Assembly: GCA_014904845.1 (NCBI GenBank)
Contig: MU119380.1
Location: 1 to 64,000, forward strand
Source: Acephala macrosclerotiorum
Taxonomy: Eukaryota > Ascomycota > Leotiomycetes > Helotiales > Mollisiaceae
Direction of reading: 5' to 3'
DNA length: 64,000 nt
Under the pieces are notes generated by a model. The model made no database searches, was not told the origin of the DNA, and saw only the letters and a program-made list of their open reading frames with translations. This document shows, piece after piece, positions 31,186 to 42,850 of the stretch (position 1 is its first letter; every line of letters begins with the position of its first letter). The position numbers and the translations under genes are program-made.

Positions 31186-32012
31186 TTAGTAGACATTCGC
31201 GTGCCCTTGCTTTCGGTACAAGTATCTAGCTGAGGGTATCGCAGGAAAAGGCTGCTTAAAGCAATGACTCGACGTTGTCAGTCAGCGCGCTTATAAATTC
31301 TTGCCATTGGTGCATGAGGAATCCTGCTTCAGCTGCAACAGTCGATCCCATCTTGAAGTGAGGCCAAAACAGATAGCAAGATCTGATGCAAGCAACAAGT
31401 TAACACCGACTTGAAACCTCTTCTCTGACTGTCTCCTCAACCGGAATGACAAGCGAAGGAAAAAGGGAGCGGTATTGCTACCTCCAGATTAGTCATGGGT
31501 ATCTGATATTTAATGAAGCTATTTTGATTGGCTCCTCACGAAGCTTTCTCCACATCCCCAGATTCCCGAGCAAGATGCGGAGGGGACCGGCATTTCACGG
31601 AAGATGCTGCATTCACTTTGTGACTCTTTTATTTTCCAACAATGGATTAAAAAGGAAGGATTCACTTGTACCTTCATTGTGAACGGAGAATACGCTCTTT
31701 AGTCTTTTGATTATATCCCATCACACGTTTATCGAAAGAAAAGAAAAAGAAAAAAAGATACAAGATCTCGCCACCCTTTGACCCGAAGCCATCTTTACCG
31801 ACTCTCCTCCGATTCTTTACTCGAATCGTCATAAAACCACCGGCCGCTCGATATTCCCGAGACTATCTTAAATACCATTGCTCTTAATCTGATTGCTCCA
31901 TTGCGTCTAAACTTTTCTCCTCTTCTACAGTTATTTTTCTTCATTCTGAGATCTTTCTTATCCAATCTCTCACGAATAGACTTTACCTCGGCTCAACAAT
32001 CAGCCCACAAAC
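31186..32012. other. Divergent promoter region
   Basis: About 830 bases between the ankyrin pseudogene and the lactate dehydrogenase. The last 250 bases are pyrimidine-rich (for example CTTTTCTCCTCTTCTACAG), as is usual in 5' leaders of strongly expressed fungal genes. No coding frame was seen. Confidence 0.55.
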
Positions 32013-33681
32013 ATGGTTCTCACCGGAGAAGAGATCGCGAAGCACAACTCCCGGGAGTCGTGTTGGGTCATTGTACATGTATGTGTCTGCAGAGTACGGC
32101 GGTGGCAAATAACCAACATTTGCACAGGGCAAAGCTTACGATGTGACGGAGTTTCTGCCAGGTAATTGAACCTCCCTGCAGCAGTGGACTGTGTTAACAT
32201 GATGCCTCAGAGCACCCTGGCGGACCCAAGATCATCCTCAAATATGCTGGCAAAGATGCGACAGAAGAATACGAACCCATCCACCCTCCTGACACCCTCG
32301 ACAAGTTCCTCGACAAGTCTAAGCACCTCGGCGATGTTGACATGAAGACTGTCGAAAAGGAGGAGAAGGCGGAGGACCCAGAAGAGATAGAGAGACAGAA
32401 GAGGATAGAACGCATGCCAATCCTGGAACAATGCTACAACCTAATGGACTTCGAGGCAGTGGCTAGAAATGTCATGAAAAAGACTGCATGGGCATACTAT
32501 TCTAGCGGTGCCGATGACGAAATTGTAAGTGTCACTGTACAAGTCAATTGGCCAAGCTGATATCTTCAGACTATGAGAGAAAACCACTCCGCCTTCCACA
32601 AGATCTGGTTCCGCCCACGAGTCCTCGTCGACGTCGAGAAAATTGACTTCACAACCACAATGCTTGGCACGAAATGCGACATCCCATTCTACGTCACAGC
32701 CACCGCCCTTGGAAAGCTAGGAAACCCCGAAGGAGAAGTAGTCCTCACACGAGCGGCAAGGAAACACAATGTCGTTCAGATGATACCTACTTTAGCCTCC
32801 TGCTCTTTCGACGAGATCATGGATGCTGCTGAAGGAGACCAGGTTCAATGGATGCAGCTCTACGTCAACAAGGATCGAGAGATCACGAAGAAGATTGTGC
32901 AGCATGCCGAGAAGCGGTGTTGCAAGGGTTTGTTCATTACGGTTGATGCTCCTCAGTTGGGTCGGAGAGAGAAGGATATGCGGTCGAAGTTTACGGATAC
33001 TGGGTCGAATGTTCAGGCTGGATCAACGACAGACAATTCCCAGGGTGCTGCTAGAGCTATTTCTAGCTTCATTGACCCCGGCCTCAGCTGGAAGGATATC
33101 CCGTGGTTCCAGTCTATCACCAAGATGCCAATCATCCTCAAGGGTGTTCAGCGAGTGGAAGATGTCATCAGAGCTATCGAATCAGGTGTTCAAGGTGTCG
33201 TTCTTTCTAACCACGGAGGTCGGCAGCTCGACTTCGCACGATCAGGCATTGAAGTTCTCGCTGAAGTCATGCCAGTGCTTCGTGAGCGAGGCTGGGAGAA
33301 CCGAATCGAAATCTTTGTTGACGGTGGTGTACGGAGAGCTACAGACATCATTAAGGCGCTCTGCCTTGGTGCCAAGGGAGTTGGTATCGGAAGGCCATTC
33401 CTGTACGCCATGAGCGCGTATGGACAACCTGGTGTTGACCGTGCTATGCAGTTGTTGAAGGATGAGATGGAGATGAACATGAGATTGATCGGATGTTCCA
33501 GCGTTGACCAGCTGAACCCAACATTGGTTGATACCAGAGGTTTGAGCATGCACACCACAAGTGTGCCTTCTGATACTTTGGTTAGTACTTTACCCAACTT
33601 TAGGTTACCTTTTGCTAATTCTTCTAGGGCCTCGCTGTATATGACCCCTTGGTTAACCCAAAGGAGAAGGCGAAGTTGTAG
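32013..33681 (+). CDS. L-lactate dehydrogenase, cytochrome b2-type (FMN)
   Basis: Five exons, 32013-32078, 32128-32161, 32211-32524, 32570-33580 and 33628-33681, encode 492 residues. An N-terminal cytochrome b5 domain shows both haem-binding parts, HNSRESCWVIVHGKAYDVTE and EHPGGPKIILKYAG, and is followed by the FMN-dependent alpha-hydroxyacid dehydrogenase barrel with LSNHGGRQLDF (catalytic histidine and substrate arginine), IFVDGGVRRATDI and GIGRPFLYAM. Members oxidise L-lactate, or a related 2-hydroxyacid, to the 2-oxoacid and pass electrons through the haem to cytochrome c. Unlike yeast Cyb2 there is no mitochondrial targeting or sorting presequence before the b5 domain, so location and electron acceptor may differ. 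An early ATG further upstream is not obvious. The gene appears intact. Confidence 0.93.
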
Positions 33682-34680
33682 ATGAGGAAACTGTTGGATA
33701 TACTAGAATCTGCTGGACTTGTACATATTGATGCCATATACACTATGTAACGATTCTATGCCACCTCATGCCCTTCTCAGCCACCTTCCCTAGATGATCG
33801 AATCCTTGAACTTACATCAGCTTCTTCACCTTCCCTGCTCAAATATTAGTGTTTTGGCCAATGCCTAGAAACTTGTTCTCACCAATGTCCCAAAACAGTC
33901 AGACAACTGACTCTACTCACTGATCACAAGGCGACCTTTTTCCTATCCCAACATCCCTCCGCCAGCCAAACAAAGAACAGAGTCGTGCTCCCACGTGATA
34001 AATGCCCATTTCCAGATTTCCAAATAGCCTCGCAGACGACTTTACAAGGATGCCTCAGCCGGGCTATGCCCCCCCCCAAAAATCGTCATCCGCAATCTCG
34101 ATTAAAATATCTCCACCAAGCCTTGATCCCGCAAACACGGGCTGGTGCTTCCCATAAACAGATTAACATAACACTGTTTACATGCCTTCTCCATTCGCCC
34201 GTTCTGTTGTTTTTGACACGACTTCGTGCATTTTTGTTCTTGCATTTTCCTTTTTGAAAGAAGTGAGCTAAAAGGATATTCAGAGATCGCGCTGCAGATT
34301 TCGTGCATATAATGAGGCGCTGATATGAGACATTGCAAAAGCAGGAAGAAGTGCAGTGGCAAAGATAGTGAGCTTCTTATCGAGAGACTCGTGCTTTTGA
34401 TCTGCTGAGAAGGAGTTTTACCTTTCTTTCGTCTTTCGACAATTCGCAGTCTACGAATACGATTAGAGTACAATACACAGCCACGCGAATCGATTCCTTC
34501 TCTCTTCATTCACCGTCTCTAGATCCAGTTCGATCCAGTGCATGTCGCACACCATATTCTCGACGTGGCACCAACGAACGTCACTGCGTACCTCGAACCT
34601 CGACCTACCGGAACAGGTACAGACACAGAAACGACCAGGTACTGTAGCTGGAACGAACCAAAGAAAACAGGGAGAGGAAG
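33682..34680. other. Intergenic, no gene seen
   Basis: About 1 kb holding the dehydrogenase 3' region and the promoter and leader of the Rab-like gene. A run of nine C residues occurs near 34069. No convincing reading frame was found. Confidence 0.55.
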
Positions 34681-35782
34681 ATGGCACAAAGTCTAGAAGC
34701 GAAGATAGTGGTTCTCGGATCGCAGGGCGTGGGGAAGACGTCACTCGTGCATCGATATGTGAAGAATCAGTTCTCTCCTGCGAGTACGACGAGTACGGTT
34801 GGTGCGAGCTTCTTGACGAAGAGAGTTGTGGATGAGGATTCAGATACTGTTGTACGGTTGCAGATATGGGATACTGCGGGGCAGGAACGCTTCAGGTATA
34901 TACTTTTCTCTCCTTTCTATCTCTGGGTAATTATGTGTATTGGTTATGAACTCTCTTCCAAACTCAATTCTTTCGCATGGCAGCTTAAAATTTAGAAATT
35001 GATAGCTTTCAATTGCTAACAAAAGCCATGGCAGATCAATATCAAGACTCTACTACAGAGGCGCAAACGCCTGTATCCTCTGCTACAGCATAACAGACAA
35101 TTCCTCCTTCGAAGAGATGGGCGTCTGGCTCACCGAACTTCGACGCAACCTTCCCCCAGACATAATCCTCCACGTCGTAGGCACGAAATCCGATCTCGTC
35201 GCCCGAGACCCCTCAATTCGCCAAGTCCCGTTCGAGCGCTGCATAGCATATGTTGCGGATAATTTGGCGCCGGGAATGAGCAGTACGCCGCCTGCGACTG
35301 CGACGCCTGGCTCTTCGGGTGGGATATTGGAGGGAATGGGAGGTGGCGGGATGTATAGGGGGAGTTGGCTGGGGCAGGGTGGCGGTGGGAGTAATAACGC
35401 TTTGGATGGGGCGAGGAGTCCGAGTTCGAAGAGGAGTAGTGGTTTTTGGGGACAAGAAGTTGGGTGGGATTGTTGTCATGAAGTATCTGCTGAGAATGGA
35501 GAGGGTGTGGAAGAGGTATTTAGGGTGATTACCAGGAAATTGGTGGAGCAGAATAGGAAGCTACAGGATGGATTGGCGAGTGCGGCTCAGACACCAAGTG
35601 CTACTCCTGGTATTGATGGAGGGGATGGGTATTTTGACCATACGAGACCTGGTGGAAGCTTTAGGGTCGGGAGGGATAGGAGGAGTTGGTTCGGAGTTCC
35701 GGTTGAGAGTTACATTGAAGAAAATAACGCGACTAATGGTGCTGCAGACAGGCATGTGAAGACTCGGAGGAAATGCTGTTAG
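34681..35782 (+). CDS. Rab-family small GTPase with glycine-rich insertion
   Basis: Two exons, 34681-34895 and 35035-35782 (139-nt intron), encode 320 residues, much longer than a typical Rab of about 200-220. Nucleotide-binding elements are complete: P-loop GSQGVGKTS (residues 13-21), switch region TVGASF, DTAGQERF, TKSD in place of NKxD, and a G5-type SAENGEGV. Between TKSD and G5 sits an insertion of about 75 residues rich in glycine and serine (GGILEGMGGGGMYRGSW, for instance). After the fold follows a long variable tail ending in RRKCC, a double-cysteine geranylgeranylation site. It should therefore sit on membranes and regulate vesicle traffic. The subfamily is not clear; Rab21- or Ypt5-like relatives are possible. 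Convergent with YKT6, with about 270 bases between them. Confidence 0.9.
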
Positions 35783-36054
35783 ATACCCGGCGTTGGATGT
35801 GGAGTTTGTTTGGCATGATACGATATGGACATGATGGATAATGACGGCATTGGACTGGAGTTGGCGGCATAGCATACGGAGTTGAGGATTCTGGTTCAAT
35901 GGATATCATGCCGTTCACGCATCACATATTCCCCCAGTATTAGGATTGTGAAGAAACCATCGATGTAATATTGCGAGCTCATTTACAATCTTACTAGACA
36001 AACTGCTATGCCGGGACTGTGTCAAAGGTATGAAAACGCCGATCCCAAACGCAT

Positions 36055-36856
36055 CTACATGAGTACACAGCACGAGTTTTGCTTCTTTGCTTGTGCTGCC
36101 CAAACTGTTAACATATGCCCTTCCACAACGAGAGGTCAGCAACTCACTATAAAACATCTTGCTCTGCGCACTCAACCCATCACTCTTGGCGACCAAATCA
36201 TCAATCTTCTCTCCTCTCTGCAACACACTCTCAATCGTCTTATGCAGCACAATCTTCGTCTCATCCAACTCCTTCTGAATCTTCATAATCGAATCTGCCT
36301 GCTGTGGATCCTGGTACTTGACAATATAGTCCTTCAATTCGGGGAAAGAGAGAGTAGGGTTCGAAGTAGCCCATGTAGATCGAGGATGCTTGGCCAGGAA
36401 CTCGTCGACGACTTTCGAGAGCAGTTGGTGGGCTACCAGCGCGGGGTATTCGTGGTCTGAGATTATGATGCCAGCGATACCTTCGGTGCGGCCGTAGGCG
36501 TGGAATGTGTTATCTTCTTATAGTCAATATACTTTCGTTTAAAAAGAGAGAATAGAATGTCCGACCTTGTTCTTCGATATCTTGTCTTTGGCCAGGTCGA
36601 GTCCTCTCGGCGACTGTTTTGCTGAACAGCGTCATGAATTCTCCATAGCTATTCCCAGTTGGTCAGCCCTACTCCATCTGCCTCCGCGGACGGAAATCGT
36701 ACTTGTTACGTGTGAATCGCGAGTATGCGCTCAAGTCCTTCTCTGCGACTAGCTCGTGTGAGGGCTTCTCTTGGTTCTTGATTATCTGATAGCGGTCAGC
36801 TCTGTTCTCTCAGTTGGGGGATTCGAACGACGCACGCCAATGTAGTGCAACTTCAT
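36055..36856 (-). CDS. YKT6: R-SNARE YKT6
   Basis: Five exons, 36856-36836, 36785-36703, 36648-36566, 36513-36148 and 36095-36055, encode 197 residues. The first exon is only seven codons (MKLHYIG). An N-terminal longin domain ([19 protein letters not shown]) is followed by the SNARE helix ([20 protein letters not shown], with the zero-layer arginine in the following RGEKIDD). The C-terminus, [12 protein letters not shown], has the palmitoylated and farnesylated double cysteine typical of YKT6 in place of a membrane segment. The protein serves in ER-Golgi, endosomal, vacuolar and autophagic fusion. The gene is complete and nearly certain; the last intron (52 nt) separates the prenylation motif from the SNARE exon. 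Confidence 0.96.
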
Positions 36857-37493
36857 CTTTGCGGTTGTGATGTATAAAGAAGTGAAGTAGAGAAGGGAAT
36901 CGTAGGAGGTAGACAGTTCTTTGTTCTTGAAACTAGAACGTCACAGATCAGGATCACATGGAGGCTGGTGGAGCGGGCTGACTGCGGAGACTACTTTTCC
37001 CGGTTCCGAGATTTAGGGTTTCTATTTTCTGAGCCTGGGCTTTCTTTCTTCACATTATTTGGATGCCTAAAAATGTTTCTCGCAGCTCGCGCATATTCTA
37101 TCAGAAGTATCTGTGGATTTGTGAATCGCCTTTCAGCGGCCTTTATTTGAATCATTGCTGTTATTGTACAAAAACATTTACCTCCATCTGTCACAGAAAA
37201 CTAGACGTCATTCCGCCACAGCCTTCCCAACCCTTTTCGACCTCTTTCTTCTACATACGACACATGTCCATCAAGTGATAGAACGATCAGGAGTGTCTCG
37301 GGCTCCAAGTACTTTTCGGCTACATGATGGAAAAGGATGTAACTTGGACTGGATGTCCCTCCTTATATGCAACCTGATATGACTTGTAGATTGGGCAATC
37401 TGGAAAGTTAGTCAGTTCATCTTGATACCAGTTTTCTTGTTCAATATCTGTGACCGAAATCTGGATTTTCGAGATCAAGGTGGTCGCCCTTGA
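36857..37493. other. Intergenic, no gene seen
   Basis: About 640 bases upstream of YKT6 and downstream of the HET pseudogene. It should hold the YKT6 promoter. No coding frame was recognised. Confidence 0.5.
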
Positions 37494-39250
37494 TTAGAAC
37501 AATTCTGGCTGGAAAAGTACGAAATGTAAATACTTACAAGCCTGACCAATAACTACATGCTTCCCGTCGTCGACTTTGCGCAAGACGAAAGGATAATATG
37601 TGTTGCTGAAGACACAAACCTCGTCGCCTACTCTGGTGTCACTGGGAACCAGGCCCACGGGTCCATCAGAAGTGTAGGTCAGACGTCTTCCAATGCCGTA
37701 CTTACAGATTCTCGTGGTATTTCTTGTACGGATTGACCTTGATGGTTTCTTCATCGTCAACCTTCGGAAGCAGAAGGCCGTCCACCATCTTCAGATTGCG
37801 ATAAGGATTCTCTGCTGCAGGCCCCTTTTCAGGCAGAAGCTTTCCGTCCTCGGAGAATCTCAACCAGTGTCCACTTTCGGCTCCTAGAAACAAGAACTCG
37901 AGCCACTTTCGATCAGGTTGCCCCTCCGTCAGGTTGCGGAAATCGCGCTTTCCATCCCAGCTCAGCTCGAGATGTTTGACCATCGCCAGCACGAAGGCTT
38001 TCCAGTTCTGGTACATGGCATCGACCTGCTCCGTAGTGGCATTAGCACTTACTGTATCACTGCTCACGGCTGCAATAGTGCTAGCCACACGACCATTTGC
38101 TCGCAGAATGGAATCATTGCCGGCCTCGAAAGTAAAGTCGGGCACATCGGGTATATCAGGAGAATATGGAACCTTGGTCTTCAAGGGACGCACTCTCTAC
38201 TCTTCGGTGAGGTTTGGCACCCAGGTAGGTAGTCCATTTTCTCCTCCTGGATTCTGGCTTCCGGACAGAATATCAAGACTCTGCTTTTTGGTGATGACAG
38301 CACGAGCGACTGTCTTGAGGGCTTGGTCCAAGGTAGTTCGATAATCTAGCTTCGCGCCATACACGGAAATGTCGACCAGACCAAGGACTGAGAAGATCTT
38401 GTCTCTTGGATCTGTTGACTTGCACGAGCGGGTGTGGAAAAGCAGATCTGTCAGCTCTCCGTACTTTACCATGATTCCGCGTCCAAGGTCAGAACGAAGT
38501 TCTTGAAGCATGGTTGCTCGGAGATAGCGTGAGATTCTCAATTGACCGCTCGTCGATGTAGATCGGTCGACGTTGTATCCCTCGAGTTGTAATTCAATCG
38601 GCTGGTATCCAAGCTGCTCAGTTAAAGTATGGAGTACTCCAGCAACATTGCGTAATGCCTCGAATTGGCATTGTTTTGGCCCACCTGTACCTGGCTAGCG
38701 GGATTTCTATGGACCTCGAAATACTTGCATTGCACAAACGCAAACTTTGGTACCGCAATCTCTTGCTGGACCCACACTCTCTCCCACCACGGTCTCTGGA
38801 ACAACCTTGTCAAGGCCTTCCAATGTCTTACTTTCTCCTCCATACTATGGACAGGATAAACAATCTCCTTGTACCCGGTCCGACCGCTTTATACGCCCCA
38901 ATCTTCTCCACCAAATCCATCGCTACATCCGAGTCTTCACCCTCGTCCCCAAGCCAAACATGAACCCCATGACTATTATAAATCATCATCATCATCGCAA
39001 CCTGCGAATTCCTCTCCAACACATCCTCGTAATTAATACAAATAACATCAATCCACCAACACGAAACCACCCCTTTCCCCGTATACGCGCTCGCAGCAAC
39101 CGCCGCCTTATTCGAATTCCTTACATTCTTCAACGCCGCAAACAGATTCTCCGTGACGGGAAATTGATGCCCATCAAGCGTAATATTGATCTTCTTACTC
39201 GCATCGCCATGTTGACTTTTTTCTACTGCTTTAAAGCAGATTTTCACGCA
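37494..39250 (-). pseudogene. HET-domain (heterokaryon incompatibility) pseudogene
   Basis: Coding pieces follow the HET plan: HGDASKKINITLDGHQFPV, WWIDVICINYEDVLERNSQV, HGVHVWLGDEGEDSDVAMDL, FQRPWWERVWVQQEIAVP, SCKSTDPRDKIFSVLGLVDI, and a C-terminal CVFSNTYYPFVLRKVDDGKH block. The start before the glycine-aspartate of the first HET motif is missing, so the usual beginning (ALSYxWG) is lost. A frameshift follows KAVGPGT near 38870, a TAG stands in frame at 38197-38199 after NLTEE (TGG to TAG would restore the reading), and a small deletion near 37703 shifts the frame after YHENL. A possible intron lies near 38690-38610. Functional members trigger cell death after fusion of unlike hyphae. This copy cannot encode a full protein. 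Confidence 0.85.
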
Positions 39251-39906
39251 AAGATCTGCTGATAGTAGTAGCCAAAAATGTGTACGAATCTCAACTTTGA
39301 AAAAAGAAAATAGTACGAAATCACAAAGATCCCAACAGAAGCTAAAGGCATCCAACATATATTTCAAAAATTCCTACGCACGACAACCTTCACCCACCAG
39401 ACTCCTAGCCCTATCTCCTATCCCTTTCTCTAGATACTCAAAACAGCGATCGAGCCCCTGAAGTTCTAAAGTCTGACAGCTCGCAGGAGGTGTAACAATC
39501 AAGGGTACGGAGAAACCCCAGTGAGGAGGTTGGAAAGAGATGTTAAAGCGCCGCCAAGACCATGAATTGGGGGCGGGAAGTTCAGCCGGCAGGGTTTAGT
39601 TCAGCCCGTTGGGGATGGTGAGCTAGCTAGGCAGACGATTCCAAAGGCCTACAGGAAATATTACCTTCAGAACGGAAGGAAATTTTAGATTTGTGACTAA
39701 CAATGAAAAATGAGATGAAACTCGAAGCAGAATGAAAGAGGAGGCTAATCAGATGAAAGACTCGAGTGTCAACATCATCAACCAATCTCAAGTATATATT
39801 CCTCCGACACAATCTATAGACGCAACACGCAAAAGAAAGACAACAGATAGGTATCATCAAACGCTCTAATTCCCAATCCATCATCCCATTACCACCCCTC
39901 CACTAT
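39251..39906. other. Intergenic, no gene seen
   Basis: About 650 bases between the degraded HET N-terminus and the ammonium-transporter 3' end. The missing start of the HET gene is not visible here. Confidence 0.5.
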
Positions 39907-41583
39907 TCAACCATCAATGGGCAGCGCCGTACTAACACCAACACTCTTCTCATCTCCCCCCTTCTTCCCCACACTCCCCTCACTACTCCCCGACTTCTCC
40001 ACAGTCTCCGTAGGAGCATGACCCATCAAGACAGCCCCCCGACTCTCCTCCTCATCCGTCTTCTTCGTCGTTCTTCTCATCATCAATGGTGGTGTAGGAT
40101 GCTTAATATTATAATGCGCAAAAGTATAAGGCTCCTCTCCATGAACCGCATAATCACCAATATCGAGCTGCTCTTGACTCATACGCAGAGGCACTCTCAA
40201 TACGAACTTAATGAAACACATGATGAGAGAAGTCCAGACAATGTTCCATCCAATAATGAAGAGGCCACCGACGATTTGGAGCCATACTTGTTTGCCGTTG
40301 CCGTCGATTGCTCCACCGGGATTGGTGATGCCGAACGCAGCGCAGCCAGTTGAGGTAGCGAAGATACCGGTCCCAATGCCACCGACGAGGGCGCCGACAA
40401 AATGGGTGTGGAAGACTTCGAGGGTATCGTCGACGTGTTGGAAGATGGTCATGCGGCGGCCGGCGATGTTCATCGAGACCCATGGGATGGTTCCTGATCC
40501 AATACCGAGACAGATAGCACCCCAACCTGAAAAGTATCAGTACAAAATACCGTGTTTTCTTCGATCAGGGAGTAAACTTACCAGCAACAACACCAGCGGC
40601 AGGAGTAATAGCCACAAGCCCAGTAATCATCCCTTGAATAGCACCAATAACCGACGGCTTCCTAAAGTACGCCAAATCCATACCAACCCAAACCAATGAC
40701 GAGACCGCAGTACAGATATTAGTGTTCAGCACAGCAACACCCGCATCCGGACTCGCAGCATAAGGATCACCACCATTGAAACCGTTCCAGCCGATCCACA
40801 GAATACCAGCTCCCACCAACATCATCAAGACGTTATTTGGCTGATTATCTTCAAGATCTTCTTGTGTACGAGGCCCAATCCACCACGCTCCCACAAAGCC
40901 TGCTGTGCCTGCTGACAAGTGGATAACGTATCCGCCAGAGTAGTCGATGACACCCATTTGGAATAGGAAGCCACCTCCCCAAAGAGAGAATGCGCCGACG
41001 ACGTAGGAGAAGGTGAGCCAGAGAGGTACGAACAGCATCCAGGCGAAGAAGTTCATGCGGCCGAGGTAGGATCCAGCAATCAGGACGAGAGTGATGGCCG
41101 CGAAAACGAACTGGAAGTAAACCATTGTCGCTTGAGGGAAGTTTTGAGTGAGGTTCGCGGTGGGAAGGACTGATTGCTTCAATTGATAGTCTGGTGAACG
41201 AATTAGCATGGAGTTTCCTTGTATTCTTGAAAGCGCCGAGGAGTGGAGCTCTTGAGCTATGTCAAGATCTCGCTTTCCAAGGTGAAAGACTTACCCATTG
41301 TGATGACAGGCCCGGGTCTGCCTACGAAGGGGAGCATTTGATCCCCAAACCCAGCTTTATACGCGTACAAAACCCAACACAGCAAGACGGCGCTGAAGGC
41401 ATAGAATGCCATGAAAGCAGAGTTGATTGCCCATTTGTGCTTCACCCAGCCGGCATAGAGAACAACCAAGCCCGGGACACTCTGAAGAGCAACCAAGGAG
41501 GCAGCTGTCAACTGCCAGGCATTGTCACCCTTGTTGAGCCAGTCTGGATTGAGCGGATCTTGAACCACAGTAACGTTCGACAT
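39907..41583 (-). CDS. Ammonium transporter (MEP/AMT family)
   Basis: Three exons, 41583-41295, 41190-40582 and 40526-39907, encode 505 residues. The protein has about 11 membrane helices with an outside N-terminus. Family markers include [40 protein letters not shown] (first pore histidine), [17 protein letters not shown], and [16 protein letters not shown] (second pore histidine). The C-terminal cytosolic tail keeps the conserved start ([18 protein letters not shown]), which controls gating in the trimer. Fungal members import ammonium and are switched on by nitrogen limitation. GATA-type sites lie about 300 and 620 bases upstream, and a TATA-like box about 85 bases upstream. The last 60 residues are serine/lysine-rich and variable. 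Intact. Confidence 0.95.
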
Positions 41584-41666
41584 CTTGCTAAAGATGTATG
41601 TGGAGGGTGAGAAGAGGAGGAGAGGCTCGACGAGCATAAAAGCACAAAATATGCAGCTATGCTCCG

Positions 41667-41675
41667 TTATATAAG
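41667..41675 (-). promoter_or_regulatory. TATA-like box of the ammonium transporter
   Basis: CTTATATAA on the minus strand, about 85 bases upstream of the start codon. Position and sequence suit a core promoter element. Confidence 0.5.
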
Positions 41676-41872
41676 AGCCCTTGAGAATATCCCAGGCCCA
41701 GATCTGCTTTTCTTTTTGCTTGCATGCTCCCAGAGATGCCGGGCATCCCGCGGGTCATACGCTTCAATCCGAGAGCAGACATTTCCTGGCAACGAATAGG
41801 AACCCAAAGCGGGACAAAAATTGTTGTGTGGTTTGATCAACTTTGAGCCAAGGAGACCATTCACGAAGCTTG

Positions 41873-41882
41873 TATCTTATCG
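41873..41882 (-). promoter_or_regulatory. Double GATA site upstream of the ammonium transporter
   Basis: Minus-strand CGATAAGATA holds two overlapping GATA cores, one matching HGATAR, the site of AreA/NIT2 nitrogen regulators. It lies about 290 bases upstream of the start codon. A further AGATAA lies at 42201-42206 on the plus strand. Binding is inferred from consensus only. Confidence 0.45.
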
Positions 41883-41883
41883 C

Positions 41884-42850
41884 TGCAGCAATCTCTGCAA
41901 CACCCCAAGAAAGCCACAAAATGAGAAAGCTCAGCTTCAGTGATGAATTCGGATGCAAGGCAGAGGTAAGGATGGTCTCAATTGGTAAGTTTGACAGGCA
42001 CGAATCATCGAGACTTGTTCACTATCGCGATATCGCCACAGTCAGGCTGGAGGTCTCCGCAAGCAGCCATCTTATGCAGGCAGAGGCCAGTTGTGAAGGG
42101 CCCATGGATTCATGATAGCAGCCGTGGACTCCCAGATATGTTTCTCGCTTACCGCTGACCTCTTGCACATCTGTTCTGATATGTATGGCTGGCGCATCAA
42201 AGATAAAGCAGTGCAGAAGGCCATATGCATTCCCCAGAACAACACCGCTGAGAAACCCAGACCCAAAGCGAGCTCATGGGCCAACCGCAGTGCGTTACTT
42301 AGCCAGGCTTGATCATTCAGTGAACGTGGGTGACATGCAAAGCGCGACTACCCCACATTGCTTATCAGTGCCCTTGCAATTCCACGCTAGGGTGCAGCCT
42401 TTGTGAAAGCCACAATCTGCGCCTCCATTTTCCATGTGTATCAAGAACCGAAACACATTGTTACTCATAAGTATTGGTCTCAAAACTATGAGAAGGGAGA
42501 GGTGAGGCTTGTGCGATGGGGAAGATAAACAGCATCGCCAACGAGTAATGGAAATATGTACATAGTGACTTGAAGTACCTCTTGGTAATGTCTAAGTAGT
42601 TTGATGCATCAGCTGAAGTCAAGGATTCTCTCCCAGAATGAATTCAGATCTGCGAAGAGTAGCATCTAGATTTGCATTTCAGATCCATGGCCTGCGTCGT
42701 TTGTGATCAGCTAACAGGCTGGATGGTAGAAACCAATCAGATGAAGTGAGACTGTCTTGCTAGCCTTGCATCGTGACCTGTATCTTCAAAGACTCAAAGA
42801 GCTCTCTGCAGACGGGCGACCCGCAAAATCAGCCGATAGTATGAACGATT
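41884..42850. other. Intergenic, no gene seen
   Basis: About 1 kb between the ammonium-transporter promoter and the 3' end of the decarboxylase. I found no frame with coding character. Confidence 0.5.

Noticed and set aside
36815..36830. tRNA B-box-like GTTCGAATCC
   Set aside because: It lies inside the first intron of YKT6 and no A-box or cloverleaf can be built around it.
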